A stretch of DNA of 64,000 bases from Embiotoca jacksoni (lineage: Eukaryota; Chordata; Actinopteri; Embiotocidae), in assembly GCA_022577435.1 (NCBI GenBank), contig JAKOON010000011.1:17237802-17301801 (forward strand), read 5' to 3'. Made by a program: the position numbers and the translations under genes. Positions 11,894 through 37,140 of the stretch are shown here, piece by piece (positions within the stretch are counted from its first letter, which is position 1; the number at the start of each line of letters is the position of its first letter). The notes under the pieces are model-generated. The model saw only the letters and a program-made list of their open reading frames with translations. It was not told the origin of the DNA and did no database searches.

Positions 11894-13063
11894 ATGATCA
11901 ACCCTCAGATATACCGCCACTACAACTACACGGGGAAGCTGGACCACCGGCCGAGCGGGGGCACGAGCCCCGGCACCGTGGACACCAAAACCATCGTGTT
12001 CCTCATCATCTGCAGCTTCATCGTCCTGGAGAACCTCACCGTTCTGGTGGCCATATGGAGGAACCAAAGGTTCCACAACCGCATGTACTACTTCATCGGC
12101 AACCTGGCGCTTTGCGACATGCTGGCTGGAGTCGCCTACCTGGTCAACCTGCTGCTGTCGGGAGAAAAGACCCTGCAGCTGTCACCTGCCCTGTGGTTCG
12201 TCAGAGAGGGCAGCATGTTTGTGGCACTTGGTGCCTCCATTTTCAGTCTCCTGGCTATTGCTATAGAGAGACACCTGACTATGATTAAAATGAGGCCTTA
12301 TGATGCCAACAAAAACTACAGAGTATTTCTGCTCATCGGGACCTGCTGGCTGATCGCCATCTCTCTTGGAGCTTTGCCCATTCTAGGCTGGAACTGCCTG
12401 GACAACCTCCCTGACTGCTCCACCGTCCTCCCTCTCTACACTAAGAAATATGTCGCTTTCTGTATCACAGTTTTCATGGTTTTACTCTTGGCCATGTCGG
12501 TCCTTTACGCCCGCATCTACATCTTGGTGAAGTCCAGCAGCCGAAAAGTGAGCAAGCACAGCAACTCTGAGCATGCCATGTCCCTGCTGCGCACCGTCAT
12601 CATTGTAGTCGGGGTCTTCATCGCCTGCTGGACACCAATCTTTGTCCTGCTCCTGGTGGACGTGGCGTGCAAGCAGCGCTGCCCCATCCTCTACAAGGCC
12701 GACTGGTTCATAGCGGTGGCTGTGCTTAACTCGGCCATGAACCCGGTCATCTACACCCTGGCCAGCCGTGAGATGAGACGGGCCTTCTTCGGTCTGGTTT
12801 GTGGGGTTTGCTACAAGGGGAAGGTTTCTGGAAACAGCGGGAACAGGCCGTCTCCGGAGGCCAGCCGCAGCCGGAGCAAGTCGTGGAGCAGCCAGAACAA
12901 CCCGAACCAGAACCAGAACCAGCAGAGCTCCGGGCAGGCGGACATGGAGAGGAAGCAGGAGAGGAAGCAGGAGACGGACACAGGTGGAGGGGAGGTCTCG
13001 GTGGTGGTGGGAGCGAGCACAGGTGGTGCTGAGGCCGTCCGCGAGAGTGACAGAAAAGACTGA
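11894..13063 (+). CDS. s1pr3: Sphingosine-1-phosphate receptor 3 (rhodopsin-class GPCR)
   Basis: Plasma-membrane receptor for the lysophospholipid sphingosine-1-phosphate, known in the family to couple to Gi, Gq and G12/13. The single coding exon gives 389 residues. I chose ATG 11,894: the longer frame opens with GTG at 11,870, has no upstream ATG, and is closed by TGA at 11,861. Seven hydrophobic segments are visible. The headgroup-binding Arg-Glu pair at the top of TM3 (R104-E105) is present, the TM3 end is ERH (125-127) rather than DRY as in all S1P receptors, and TM7 has NPVIY (283-287). The tail has Cys 303/306, likely palmitoylated, then a low-complexity Asn/Gln- and Lys/Glu-rich region. 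Segments such as LPLYTKKYVAFC and KSSSRKVSKHSNSE fit S1PR3 better than S1PR1. The neighbour shc3, tail to tail, matches the human locus. Which teleost duplicate (a or b) cannot be told. Confidence 0.95.
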   Translation: MINPQIYRHYNYTGKLDHRPSGGTSPGTVDTKTIVFLIICSFIVLENLTVLVAIWRNQRFHNRMYYFIGNLALCDMLAGVAYLVNLLLSGEKTLQLSPALWFVREGSMFVALGASIFSLLAIAIERHLTMIKMRPYDANKNYRVFLLIGTCWLIAISLGALPILGWNCLDNLPDCSTVLPLYTKKYVAFCITVFMVLLLAMSVLYARIYILVKSSSRKVSKHSNSEHAMSLLRTVIIVVGVFIACWTPIFVLLLVDVACKQRCPILYKADWFIAVAVLNSAMNPVIYTLASREMRRAFFGLVCGVCYKGKVSGNSGNRPSPEASRSRSKSWSSQNNPNQNQNQQSSGQADMERKQERKQETDTGGGEVSVVVGASTGGAEAVRESDRKD

Positions 13064-16000
13064 AAAAGGGACCGCAGTAATAATCTGAGGGGCATCCGTT
13101 TGTGCAGCAGACACTGTGGAGAGCATTGTGACAAAAAGGGATTTTTAGTTTTGATCAATTAAGAATGAAGGATTCCTTCAATGAAGACTGGGAGACAGAA
13201 CATGTGCTGCAGGGCAGTGGTTTCTCCTTTGTGCTTGTTATTGATATATCTGCATCATCTATAACCGGGAAGCTCATTAACATATTCACACATGATATAA
13301 GACAGATCAATGTATGAGGCCAATGAATGACTCAATTGGTTTGGCCCCTTTTGTCGTATCTTCAGATCTGATTGCTTCATGGTTAACTGTGTGAGAAAGT
13401 CTCTATGGGTAGAGAAAATAAACCAAACCTGCTGTGTCATCTGAAAAGTGTGCAGTCACAAAGCGGAAACAGGGCAGCTCACTAAAAAAAAAAGAAGAAG
13501 TTCTGAACATACAAGCTTTTCACAGGACAACAACGATTTCCAAACACATGGTGCTCCTCTTACCCTTCAACAGAAAAGACTTTTACCTCCGTGGTTACAG
13601 TTGTGACCAGCTAAGATAAATAAAGCTATTAAAAAGTGCAATTATAGTGCTGCAAAAACAATGTAATGAAGAATGATTGTAGACAATTACTTGTAATGAG
13701 AATCAGCTGATGGTAGGCTATTTATTATTCTATGTATTCTGTAATTTTGTATTTACTCAGTACAGTATGCTTTGCATCTACTGCAATCTGCAAGTAATTA
13801 AGTAAGAGTCAAACTGCTAACTTTTTCTTTTTTTATATATATATATATATAATATTAGCAGCATCTTGTTCAAAATGAAAAAAAAAACTGCATTTGTTTC
13901 CGCTGTACAAAGAATATAAGTGAAGCAGTAGTTTTAGTACCACGGCTCCACCTGCTGGTTGTGCTCAGTATTGCTGCATGTTCAGTAAAACAATGGCTCC
14001 AGTCGAGCGCGTGTTTTAAGGTTTGACTGTTAAAGCATGAAACTGTTTTACTGGAGGTCTGGAGGGGCATATGAAATAAAACGAAATGAAGGTATTTATA
14101 TGATGCGAAAGAAGCGCTTTCACCACAATAAAGTAAAAAAAAAAAAAAAAAAATATTTTTTTAAAAAGAATAAATTAATGGTGCATTCATGAGCAATTGG
14201 GAAGTGGGAAAGTTCCACCCTGAGAGTTGGAGATTACACCTGAACGCCTGATGAATTGGGAAAGTGGGAAAGTTTTAGAGCCACGAAAAGTAGGCTTCAC
14301 GTCATCTCTTTATGGCAGCACTTCCTTTTAAAAAGGTAATAATTAGGAAGTGGGATATTTCTAAATGGGTATTTTCTAATTCCCGGCTGGCCTGAACGTA
14401 TGAATGTTTCTTAGTTTGCGTATTACTCGTCATTATATTTACATGCACAATACATTTTAGTATATTTAGTTGTCAAGTACGTAAACACTGACAGCACATT
14501 GTAATTTCAAATTGCAAACTGCAGCTGGGCACTTACCGGAAGTGAAGACAGCAACATTTGAATGCATCACGAGCCAACACGCATTCCGGCTTTTGTTTGG
14601 TCATTTTACCCAAAATTGAAAGTGTTTTCGTCCTCGTATCTGACGAGACAATAGTGAGGAGTATCACTTTTGTGTGGCCATATAACTTACTTCTGTAGAG
14701 TTGTGGTGTTTATGACGGCAGCATCTTCTGCCAGGTTGGTGGCTCCGCCCCTTCCATGACGTAACCAAAATAGCCCCCATTGGGGCTGAAAACTGTCCAG
14801 TGTTTTGTACACAATATTACCTGCGTGTTGAGTACACAGCATGTACAAAAATTTAAGTATTGCATTAAAAATAGCAAGTGTAAGTGCTTATTTTGAGACA
14901 GCCATTCTTAATAAGGATGCTTTGTCTGGATGGCATATGTCTTATTTTTAGGAAAAAAAACTTAAATAGTTGATGGACCCAAATTAAAAGTAAACATATT
15001 TTATGTTGCCTGTTTACAGTTATATTCAGACATGTTGGTAGTTTGGATTTTGTTGCTCAGGGTTTACGAATATCTGCTTGTGAGATTTCTGCAGCTCCCT
15101 GATGTGAATTGAATTGTGTTTGTAGTGATAATAGTATTAAAATAACAGCTAAATAATTTTACAGCAACTTCCAGAAACAGCCCCCCTGATGGATAATCCA
15201 CACACTTTACCGTCTTTGTTTGGACTTTATGATTATATTTTTAAGCATTAGGTAACAGTTGGTTAACTTTGGGGACTATCTATAGTCACAAGGACATTAC
15301 TAAAAATTTTTCAAAATAAATGTCAAAGACAGGTATGTTGCAATCTGGAATAAAATTATCTGCATGGCTGGACACCATTTGATAATTTGGATGAACCAAA
15401 AAAATGTTGATGACAGTTAGTGTAAAAGCTGCATGTACTGTTCCACAAACTGAAATACAAGATTTTATTACTGCACAGACAGCAACAGAAATTCTACACA
15501 TTCACGGTTTTATTGCCAACAGTCATACAGAATAATGATAAACCCATACAACCAAAAGATTAAATCTGTAAACATCATTTGGACTTGTTGTTTCTATGTT
15601 TGTATTTCCTTTTTTCTTTTTTCTTTTTTAACTACACCTGTCCCAAAATAGTGACTTTCTGTGTGATTCCCTCTGACAAAGATTTATATTTAGAATCTGG
15701 AAATGATACATTTATAATATATAATAGAGAGGGAGGGAAGGAAAGAGACAGATAGATAGAGAGAGAAAACAGTAGTCTCAAGCAGCAACACGCAGCAGGG
15801 CAAAACACAACCTCTTGTGAACAGGCATGCCCCATTGAAGATCAGCTATTGCACTTTGAAGGGAGAGAAAAAGAGAAACAAAAACACCATTTGTACAAAT
15901 AAAAGGCACATTTTCATCAACAGAAACTCTGGAAAGACACCATGTTCTTATTTGTGTCCAGGTGTGTTTATAATTTTCCTTATGTCACAATGCTAATCAT

Positions 16001-18193
16001 CATGTTATCAGAGAGATTCAAGTATGGAGTTGTTTCTATTCGCTTTGTTCAAAACTGCAAATTTTTTTTTGGCCAAAAGTGATTCTCTGAATTTAGTCTG
16101 CAGAAGTCAAGATTTAAAAGAATTCTTTACACTAGTGTAGTGCTTTTTTAAAAAAAAGTTAGCGCATTATTCCTTCTCCCGAGATATTACATTTGATGAA
16201 ATTATGTCAGAAAGAATTGGATAATGTAAAAGTAAACGGCGAGGAAAACTTCTCGTCACTCTTTGTGCCCTTTTCTTCGCATGTTTTTCTTGAAAATAAT
16301 TCTTCTGGTGCTCGGTTCTCCAATGAATCTTGAGAAGCAAACCAGAATATGGGACACAAGAAATCAAGGAAAGTCTTCAACCAAAATGAATCTGGTGGAT
16401 TTTTTTTTTTTTTTTAAATGAACCCAATGCTGCTTTTTGCTCAGTATGTGTTGTTGTGAGATGCATGTACTGTACACTCCCTCTTGCAGCAAAACACAGG
16501 CACGTTATATTACATTGCATCTGTCTCGTCAAACTTATTGAACTCATGCTGATTTTGGTTCAATTGAAGTGGTCCAATGCATATCAAATACAATGCCCCA
16601 TTCATTTGGTTTCCATCAGAGTCCTGACAATAATAAGGATGAGAGCATTTAAAAAGGCTGTTTCCAGAACTGCTGTGTACCGTGTCTACAAGCCATTTCA
16701 AAATTCTGATTCCTTCTCTGAAAAAACAGTCGGTGTAACCTAAATACTAAACTGTTCAGAGAAACGATTGTGTACAGTGGACTGCAAAATGAAAAGTAAC
16801 TCTGACCTGTCAAGCAACAGTGATTGAGGACTTTCTTCTTAAGAGTTTTTTCCCTCAACTGTAGTACTCCAAGCAATGCAGAGCAACACTGCACGCTTCC
16901 CTATAATAAGTAATAAAGTGGGAGATCTGAAGTGTGACTGACGAGTGGTAAAAAAAAGTATTTCTATGATGACATCTAGTGGCAAAACAGTAGTCCTGCT
17001 TTCAGATATCAACACAGAAATAAAACCTTTCTAACATCAGTAACTGAAAGTGATCTAATATTGAACAAACTGAACTGAGTGAACACAGTGAACGCAAACG
17101 TTTGTCTAATTCAGTCTCTTCTGTAAATCTTACGCCTCAACACATTGGTGATTGGTAACTGACACAGCTCATCTAAGTGATCCAACTTTTTGATTGTGCT
17201 ATTTATTTGTGATCATTCAAATAATATTAAACTTTGAAAAGTTCACCCCCCCAACCCCCCCAAAAAAGGAAGCTAAAAATGTTAATAAAGAACGTGAGAA
17301 TAACCATCGCATGATGCAACTCCCAAAAACTAATCACCGACTACACATCTAAAAGAATTCAGAGAAAACCAATTCAGAAATAATCACTGGTTGTAAAGCA
17401 TAAATATTTTACAGTGTCAGCATACACAAGCACCTCTTCCAAATAAAGGGGTATCAAGGTCTACGAACATGGCCACAAGAACAGTTGAGTTTAAGTCATG
17501 CGACTGTAGTGACACAAGAAAATACCTCATAAAAAAGTTTATCTTTAAAGCCATTGACAGCACTATGAAGGGCGTCTGTTTGCACCCCAACACTTTGTGA
17601 CGACTGCAAAGCAAAAACACATTCAGTTCTAATTTCCAATAAAAGCAGGTTTCATATAGTGACTAATTGAGTAAGCTGTCACACTATTGGTGAGATTAGA
17701 AGACAGTTTTCCTAATGTAAGTTGTTATAAACAGCGTTTCTGTTTCCTCAACCTCTTAGCCAACAGTTCCTGTAGAAATGTGGTTGTGCTTGACAGACAA
17801 AACTAAAATTTCAGATTTTTATTCTAAAATACTCTTGTTAACACCTCTTTGAGGTTTGATTTGCACTTCATCTAAACTACAAGAACAATTGTCTTTTTTT
17901 AATCTTTTAAAACACCAAATCAAGATATTATGTCCAAATGCACCTATGTCTTCTCAAAAATATAGCATTTCAGTCATCACAACAAAATAATAACAGTTCT
18001 ATAAATCTTTTTTTTTGATCTTAAACAAATCTTGCGTCTTCCAGTGACTCCAGGAAAGTAACCGCGGGCAGTTTTCCCCAAAACTCTGTGAGCGCATAGA
18101 CCCTTTAAGCATCGTCGTCTCGTGTTTCATCTTCAAGTTGCAGGATGGAAAAACAGTTTAGAGCTTCTTCTTTCCCATCAGGCATGGCAAGCA
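13064..18193. other. Convergent 3' region between s1pr3 and shc3
   Basis: Holds the 3' untranslated regions of both genes and the interval between them. AATAAA on the minus strand (TTTATT at 17,818-17,823) is the first clear shc3 polyadenylation candidate; others follow further left (for example near 15,507). A TA array lies around 13,837-13,851. A near-duplicate motif (gggaagtgggaaagttc / gggaaagtgggaaagttt) occurs at 14,199 and 14,256. No other exon was seen. Confidence 0.5.
13619..13624 (+). terminator. s1pr3: Candidate s1pr3 polyadenylation signal
   Basis: AATAAA about 0.55 kb after the stop. A second AATAAA at 14,127-14,132 sits just before a long genomic A run, so either may be used. 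Confidence 0.4.
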
Positions 18194-30632
<12,439 letters not shown>

Positions 30633-31310
30633 ACCCTTCTCTCTCTTGCTCTCTTCCCTCTCTCCACCAACGTACAGCCTGCCTCGTTCACAAGTGTGCT
30701 GGCAGACGTGGCTGAGCCGTGCTGATTACCCTCTCCTGTAACATAGCAGCAACGGTACAGGCAGCAAACGCCTTTTAGCAATCACAGGCCACCTGACTGT
30801 AATTTTCTCTATTGAGGTTACAGTGGTGGTTGTGTTGAGCTGCTGCTGCTGCTGCTGCTGCTGCTGTCGCCAAAGTCCAATCTGCTCTCAGTAAAATCCA
30901 GAGCTGCAATCCAATCCGTCAGAGAGAAATATACAGACACAATCCATGGAAACACAACATTGAAGCAGAGGAAGAGGAGGATAAAAGGCTGCCAGTGTTG
31001 TGGTGCAGCTTATTTGGTTTCCAGTGGTGATGCTGCTGCTGCTGCTGCTCCTGATTTCTAGCCTCAAAATCCAGAAAGTAAGAGAACAGAAAAAGGTCTG
31101 TGTTGTTGATGATCACGGACACAGCGAGGGAAGAGCAAATACTCTCTGCTGACTGCTGCCTGCCTGCCTGCCTGCCGGCTCAGAGCTAAAGCATGACTCA
31201 CTGATCTGAGAAAACCTTCTCAACAAAAGGCTTGCTGAACACTGCAAATCACTTCCTGTTGGAGGGAGAAAAAAAAACTCCCACTTACAGCACACTAGAA
31301 CCAATCAATT
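30633..31310 (-). promoter_or_regulatory. shc3: shc3 5' leader and proximal promoter region
   Basis: Directly upstream of the shc3 start. Includes two CAG/CTG arrays (30,839-30,867 and 31,029-31,049) and a run of CTGC repeats at 31,156-31,175. A possible internal acceptor (CTATGTTACAG, exon side 30,735) would allow splicing from farther-upstream leader exons. The transcription start is unknown. Confidence 0.4.
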
Positions 31311-32229
31311 TTTAAATTGTCTTGTATTTATTCTCCATAACTCTTTCCCCGTTATTTGTTTTTCTGAGAAAAGGAAATGATGAATGAGATGTAGCTCGAT
31401 TATCTGACTTTGTAAAATAATCAATCATAACAATTTCCATAAATTCATGTTTTAAACAATGTCATAAAGCTGATGATCAGATAAAAGTTGTGAAAAAAGG
31501 ACGACACACCATAAACTAATCAGAGATGATAACAAATTACGTAAAATATGTAATCAAAACTAACGTCCATTTAATTGACAGCTACAGTCAAAGTGCCTGC
31601 TAAAATCATCTGAACCAAAAAATACACAAATCTTCGATTAAGAAGAAATTCTCCTCAAACGGATACAAAAAAGATTTACCTTAAACGGATGTAAAGAAAC
31701 CTACACAAATCATTAAAAGAAACAATACAGTAAAATTCTAGCATGACTGGGGATACGTAACATCATTAATATATTTCCCATTTTAATTTATGATAGCTGC
31801 AGAATATGAGCAGACATCCTGAATGTACTACAGGTTTGTACTGTCTGAAATCTAAGACTAGTTAATGCACTGGTTTCTCCGCAAAATATTTACAATCAAG
31901 CATTAATTCAAAAAAGAATAAAGCCATTTTTTTTTTTTTTTTTTTGCATAAAATGATCTAACGTGTAGCACTGATACTCTCTCAACATTCAACAAAGGAA
32001 TAAAACAATCCAGATTCAAAACTAGGAAGCCGATACAGATTCACAGCTTGTCTAAAATACCCAGCAATTGGTCCATGTTGAACTACATGAATAATACAAC
32101 TCAAAAAACACCATTAGAAACGACATGTTTGTCAGTGAAACAACCAAAAGGATAACAGAAAAAAAAAAAAAAGCCCAAGAGTCTCCTTAAAACCAGCAAC
32201 AATGAAGCATCTTTGTCTCCCAGGTAGCG

Positions 32230-32720
32230 GAAAGCACACATTCATATAAAATGTCCTCAGGAGCATCTAGCAAAGCCGAAAGACTGACACTCATTCATAA
32301 GCAGCTTCCGCTCGCACTATGCTGCAGATTTCGCACTGCAGTCCCTCCCAATATCTCTCTTTCCTGCCTGGCAAAAGAGAAAAAAAAAAAAAAAAAGACA
32401 GCACGTCTGCCTTCTCTCCTCAGAAACAAAGGCAAACACAAAAGCAGGGAGGAAAAGGCAGGACCTCGCACATCAAGAGGAGGCAAAAACACAAAGGAGA
32501 AAAAGAGCAGAGGACAGAAAAGCATGCAATATTTAGCCTTTTATGTGAATGAAATAGCAGGCTTGCATACCAGTGTTTCTGTGAATGGAAGCAAGGCCTT
32601 TCTGCCTCTGCAAGGCAATCCCTAGGGATGGCATGGTCTTATCCAATGAGGAGCCGGCTGGATGACTCATTCAGGGGAGGCTTGCAGAATAGTGGAAGAG
32701 ACCATTCCAGACACAGGTGT
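32230..32720. promoter_or_regulatory. Candidate regulatory element upstream of shc3
   Basis: Complex sequence, including an AT-rich core near 32,525 (atgcaatatttagcctttta) and a CCAAT at 32,643. It lies about 1.6-2.1 kb upstream of the shc3 start. Conservation not testable here. Confidence 0.2.
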
Positions 32721-33614
32721 ACATTTTGTTTTCTCTTCACTACCCTCGGAAAACGCTACGTACTTCCTCACATATGAGATGTTTGCATGATTTAATCAGT
32801 CTGTGTTCTGTTTGCAGAAAAGAAAAACAAGGAGAACGTGCAGGACATTAAATAGAAGACATAATGACACCCCCCTGTTTTTGATTGTCACCATCATCAC
32901 CTTTTTTTTTTCCCTCCACATTCATGGGAACAGTTACCACCTACACATTTAATTAGTAATTTACTGTTTATTTGTGTGAGGGCAGATAGTATAAATGCAC
33001 AAGAACAAGAAATATATTTTTGAGCTGGCAGATATTTTTGGACATTGAACATTTTCCATCTGAACATACATAATTACCCTCCTAATACATTCTATTTGGT
33101 TAGGATTTTATTAATAGCACGACAATATATATGCTCTTATCATATTTTTCTTGGGGTAATTCAATCATATAATATAATGTCACCCTTTGTCTGTTTTAAT
33201 CAAATTATTTGACGCTACCAAAAATATTTAGCAACTGACAAACTGTTTAAATTATCAGCAAACATTACTGGTTAAGCACGAACAAGGACAGACTTCAGGT
33301 TTGACATCAAAGCATTCACCCTCCAATTTTATGTCCCCTAACATAAGAGTTTGTTTAATTTCCCCAAACTCACTGGTTCTTAGTAAGAGAAAGAGATTGT
33401 TAAAAAAAAATATATAAAAAGTAAAAGCACGAAGCAAACCTCTGTTGCTTATGACTGACTCAATCTGATTGGAAACCTGACGATACTACATCCTGCCAAC
33501 CGATAGCAGAAATCTGACTGCACTACAGGCCTGTCAATCAAACAGACACGCCCCCAAAAACACGGCTAAAAACTAATAAGAAAGAGGGATTTTCGCTAAT
33601 AACACCAAAATGAC

Positions 33615-33800
33615 TTGTTCAAAAAATGTATTGACTTTGTATTTCATGAGACAAGTTGAATGGGAGTCTGTGGAGTCAGAGGCTTTTTAGATCCAAGTCC
33701 TTGTGGCCCTTGGTGGTATTGCAGCTTAAGAAGCTTCCCCACTGGCCTCAATTTTCATACCCGGAATCTACAGCCACTTTTATACAGTCTATGGTTAGAA
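33615..33800 (-). repeat. Dispersed MITE-like repeat, copy 1
   Basis: The left edge ttgactttgtatttcatgag and right edge ttttatacagtctatgg are the reverse complements of the edges of the copy at 55,595-55,705. Interiors are partly shared (cttctgggt/ttccgggt, ccacaag...ttcaactt). Confidence 0.65.
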
Positions 33801-34355
33801 GGAAATGTATATAAAAAAAAATCTGTCCAGGAATCATGTTCTGAGATAAATTCTTCTCGTTTAGCTTTTGCCTTGCATCATGTGTGCAGCTATCTTAAGA
33901 CCCTTTTACAGGATTTTTGTTTTAAAAGATAATGTGCTGCATTCTGCAAAGCCTGCATTACAATGGCAGATGGGAGACCCCCAGCTAATCCCAAACCCCA
34001 TGAATCAGTCACTATCAGGTCCAGGATCAACAATCAAGAAGTTACAACAATGACTGACAGCTGCTGTGTTTTGAAACAGGATGCAGGAAGCAGTGGGAAA
34101 GTGGTAATAGAAAGTGTTTCTTATGTCCAGAAAAAAATTATCTTCATTCGGACTACCTTGGAGGGAATTTCTGCCTCCTCATTTAATATTAATACAGCTA
34201 TTAGCACTCTATGTATTTATTCACATATATACCCAACATGTAATCATCACCCCATGCTACTGATATCAACTAAATCTAGCAGTGGGAAAAGTTTGCAGAA
34301 GATTAATTGAGTACTGTGCAGCCACGTCGACAGAGGTGCAAAAAGTTCTACTCAC

Positions 34356-34430
34356 GCTCTGTAGTGTTCTGCAAACGGGTGTCTAGTAAGGCTGAGATCT
34401 TGAGGCACCGCGGACCGACCCACTGTTTCA
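34356..34430 (-). other. Possible untranslated exon upstream of shc3
   Basis: 75 bases bounded by an acceptor (TTCTCTCCACAG) and donor (GTGAGT) on the minus strand. It has no ATG and, in the open frame, no resemblance to a known protein. With the block at 38,326 it could form a distal shc3 leader. Confidence 0.3.
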
Positions 34431-34734
34431 CTGTGGAGAGAAGAACAAGAGGGCTGAGCTTAAAGTAAGCGGCAGGAATATGTGGAACATCTGCTGCTGC
34501 TGCTAGAATGAACAATGATGAGCTGGTCACTAGGAGCGTTTCCCACTTATTGACTGACACTGTATTGACTGATGCTCAGCAGGGGTTGGTGTTGCAGTAG
34601 GGCACACAGGCCACAGTGTGGAGCTTCCTGTATGTTGTAAAGTGGGGCCATAAGTCAACAGGGCACGCAGCATCTCATAAATAATAAATTACAGACATGA
34701 TCTGCCTGCTTATTAAAAAGATTTAAAGGTTTCT

Positions 34735-34858
34735 TTTCTAGCTGGTGACCTGTCCAGGGTGAACCCTGCCTTCGCCCCAAAGTGAGCTGGGATAGGCTGC
34801 AGCCCCCCCGTGAACCTGTTCAGGATAAAGCGGGTATAGATAATGGATGGATGGACGG
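34735..34858 (+). repeat. 3' tail of a common teleost retroposon
   Basis: Reads ggtgacctgtccagggtg, then agctgggataggctgcagcc, then an ATGG-type tail (atggatggatgg). This arrangement is the recurring 3' end of a fish non-LTR/SINE family; 5'-truncated here. Confidence 0.7.
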
Positions 34859-35559
34859 TTCCTTTTCCAAACAAACTAACAAACTATTTGTAACATTTCA
34901 ACAGCCCAAAGTAAAACTTTCAAAATAAGAGTTCTCTGATTATATCACCATTAACGTATCTTCCACTAATTTCATAAATCTTGTGCATTAACTAAGAAAA
35001 CACACCCTGAGCTCAAAGCATTTAACAGATGAAAGAATAATGACTCGTGGTAAGTAAGAGCGTTTGTTCCATTGCAATTAAACCACTGATTTAATATCAT
35101 TTTTCGATGCCATTTTTCAGACATACATTCGGAGCAAATGAGAAAGGGGAAACAGAGGAAAAGAGCATCCATTGGCAAGGAAAGCAGCAGACACTCCTCC
35201 ACTTGACTACTGTTGCCAGGTTACCAAAAACATTCAAAAAAGCAAGAGTTATTTTCAGAGTAGCTAGAAGCAAAATAACCAATGTTACAGAAAGGGCAGA
35301 CACATGCAAGTGGTAAAATGTGACCGTTTTCTGTGATTATCAAAAAATACAACAGCAATGACAAGCATCAAAGGTTTGGCTTGTGATGTTTGTAATGTTT
35401 GAGGAGACGTTCACAATAAAACATGACTATACAGTACAAATGACAAAAAATTATGAGAGATATTCTTAAGAGCATTTCATTTATTTGTCATTTTATCTCT
35501 TTATCTCAACTGCTGCTTTTCCCCACAAAAGTCAAAAATCCCCAAGTTAGGCCGGGACT

Positions 35560-35848
35560 GTTCGTCATGCTAAATGGTCTGTACTTGTATAGCGCTTTAT
35601 CACCTTTTGGTCTCAAAGCGCTTTAACATGGTTTCCTATTCACATACTAATGAGACAGATCACCATGCAGGGTGCTGCCATCAGGAGCACATTCACACAC
35701 TGATGGTACACGATCGGGAGCAACTTAGGGTTCAGTGTCTTGCTCGAGGACGCTTGGGCATGTGGACAGGAGGAGCTGGGGATTGAGCCACCAACCTCCT
35801 GATTAGTGTGCAACCCACTCTACCGTCTGAGCCACAGCCTCCCGCTCA
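35560..35848 (+). repeat. Dispersed teleost repeat (nearly full length)
   Basis: Runs from aaatggtctgtacttgtata through gcgctttatcacc, ttcagtgtcttgctcgagg and ccgtctgagccacagcc. I recognise the module order from many fish intergenic regions; no coding potential. Confidence 0.65.
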
Positions 35849-36829
35849 TGTCACCTCCCCAGACAACTAATATGCCCTCTTCAATTGCTGCCGGGAAAAC
35901 TACAAACCACCTTTTAGGGAAAGTTTCCTTTGTTACATAACTGCTGCAACAAGGTTTTGTATCAGTGACATTATTCCATGTCTCCAAAGTTAAACTGATT
36001 TTGAATAGATAATGACACAAACCCGTCAATACAGCGCTCCGGTTTCCCACATCAAACTCTAAACAAAGAAACAGCCAGAGGACTTATGAAGAGTCCCGAC
36101 AACAACCAGGCACGCGAGTTAATTAACTAAACAGACAATACATTTTGGATTTAACGTACTGCATGTTAAAGGTTGAGGTGCTCTAATCCGCTTGGAAAAA
36201 ACAGTGCAAGGCGATTTATGTTTACACGTTTAGCATATTTCCCATCTTAATTGGCATTTACAAATTATTATAAAACAGAGCTAAAGCTGATGGAAATGTC
36301 ACCATTTTTTAAGCTATTTGGTCGTAAACCAAATTAAGATTATGACCTAATGTAAAGTAGTAAGAATAAGTACCAAAAAATACGCGCAATGTCGCAGACT
36401 GTTTGCAAAAGGAATGAAGAGAACTTAACTAGTTGTAAAAAAGGAAGCAAGGCCGATTTTTGTTAAAATACAGATGCAGAATCAATAATAAAATCATCCT
36501 TATTGATTTACATTCACAAAACCACAGTCATAATAAAATGACTTCCAATTTTGTCAAACAAAAACCACTAACTGCAAATGAGCCTTCAGAATAATTGAAG
36601 TTGTCACAGTCATTAATTAGTTTTAGCTGTCGGTTACATCCTGCTATGACTTTAGTTACAATTCATTGAATGATGGCATCAAATTTAAAGGCCATACATT
36701 GCATCTAATGTAGATGATGTGGATCAGGGTCACCTCTACATTTGATGAAAACATAAATAAAGATTATGCAACATCTGGTTCACATTATGTTCCCACTGAA
36801 TGAAATTTCAAGAGTGTCATTTTCCTGCC

Positions 36830-37140
36830 CTACATTAATGGGCTAATACCAGGCCTGTATGCGACTGTATTTCAATAACACTGTTGCCTGTGGTTATAAA
36901 ATCGTGTGTCATGTTTCTTAAAATCTCAGCAAAGCACAATAAAATGAATGGCAGAAGGAAATAATATTGATAGCCCTGCTTGAAGGGAACAGAGTGATGT
37001 AAGAATTTCCTGTGTGGACAATAACATCCACAGCCTTGAGAGCTGATTTTCATAATCATGTCTGGGGCATCGCTTTCTGTGAATGGTTCATTAAAAAGCA
37101 GTGGAAGCACAAGAGGCTCACATACGCATGAGTGTGTTTG
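36830..37140. promoter_or_regulatory. Candidate non-coding element
   Basis: About 300 bases of complex, repeat-free sequence between AT-rich flanks; no splice-flanked exon. Proposed only on texture. Confidence 0.18.

Noticed and set aside
12482..13126. 214-codon open frame antisense to s1pr3
   Set aside because: It mirrors the GC-rich coding exon, begins and ends without gene signals, and its Arg/Pro/Leu-rich translation matches no family. Shadow of s1pr3.
34356..34430. Coding exon reading VKQWVGPRCLKISALL
   Set aside because: Open in one frame and splice-flanked, but no ATG-bearing upstream exon and no family resemblance; listed only as a possible untranslated exon.
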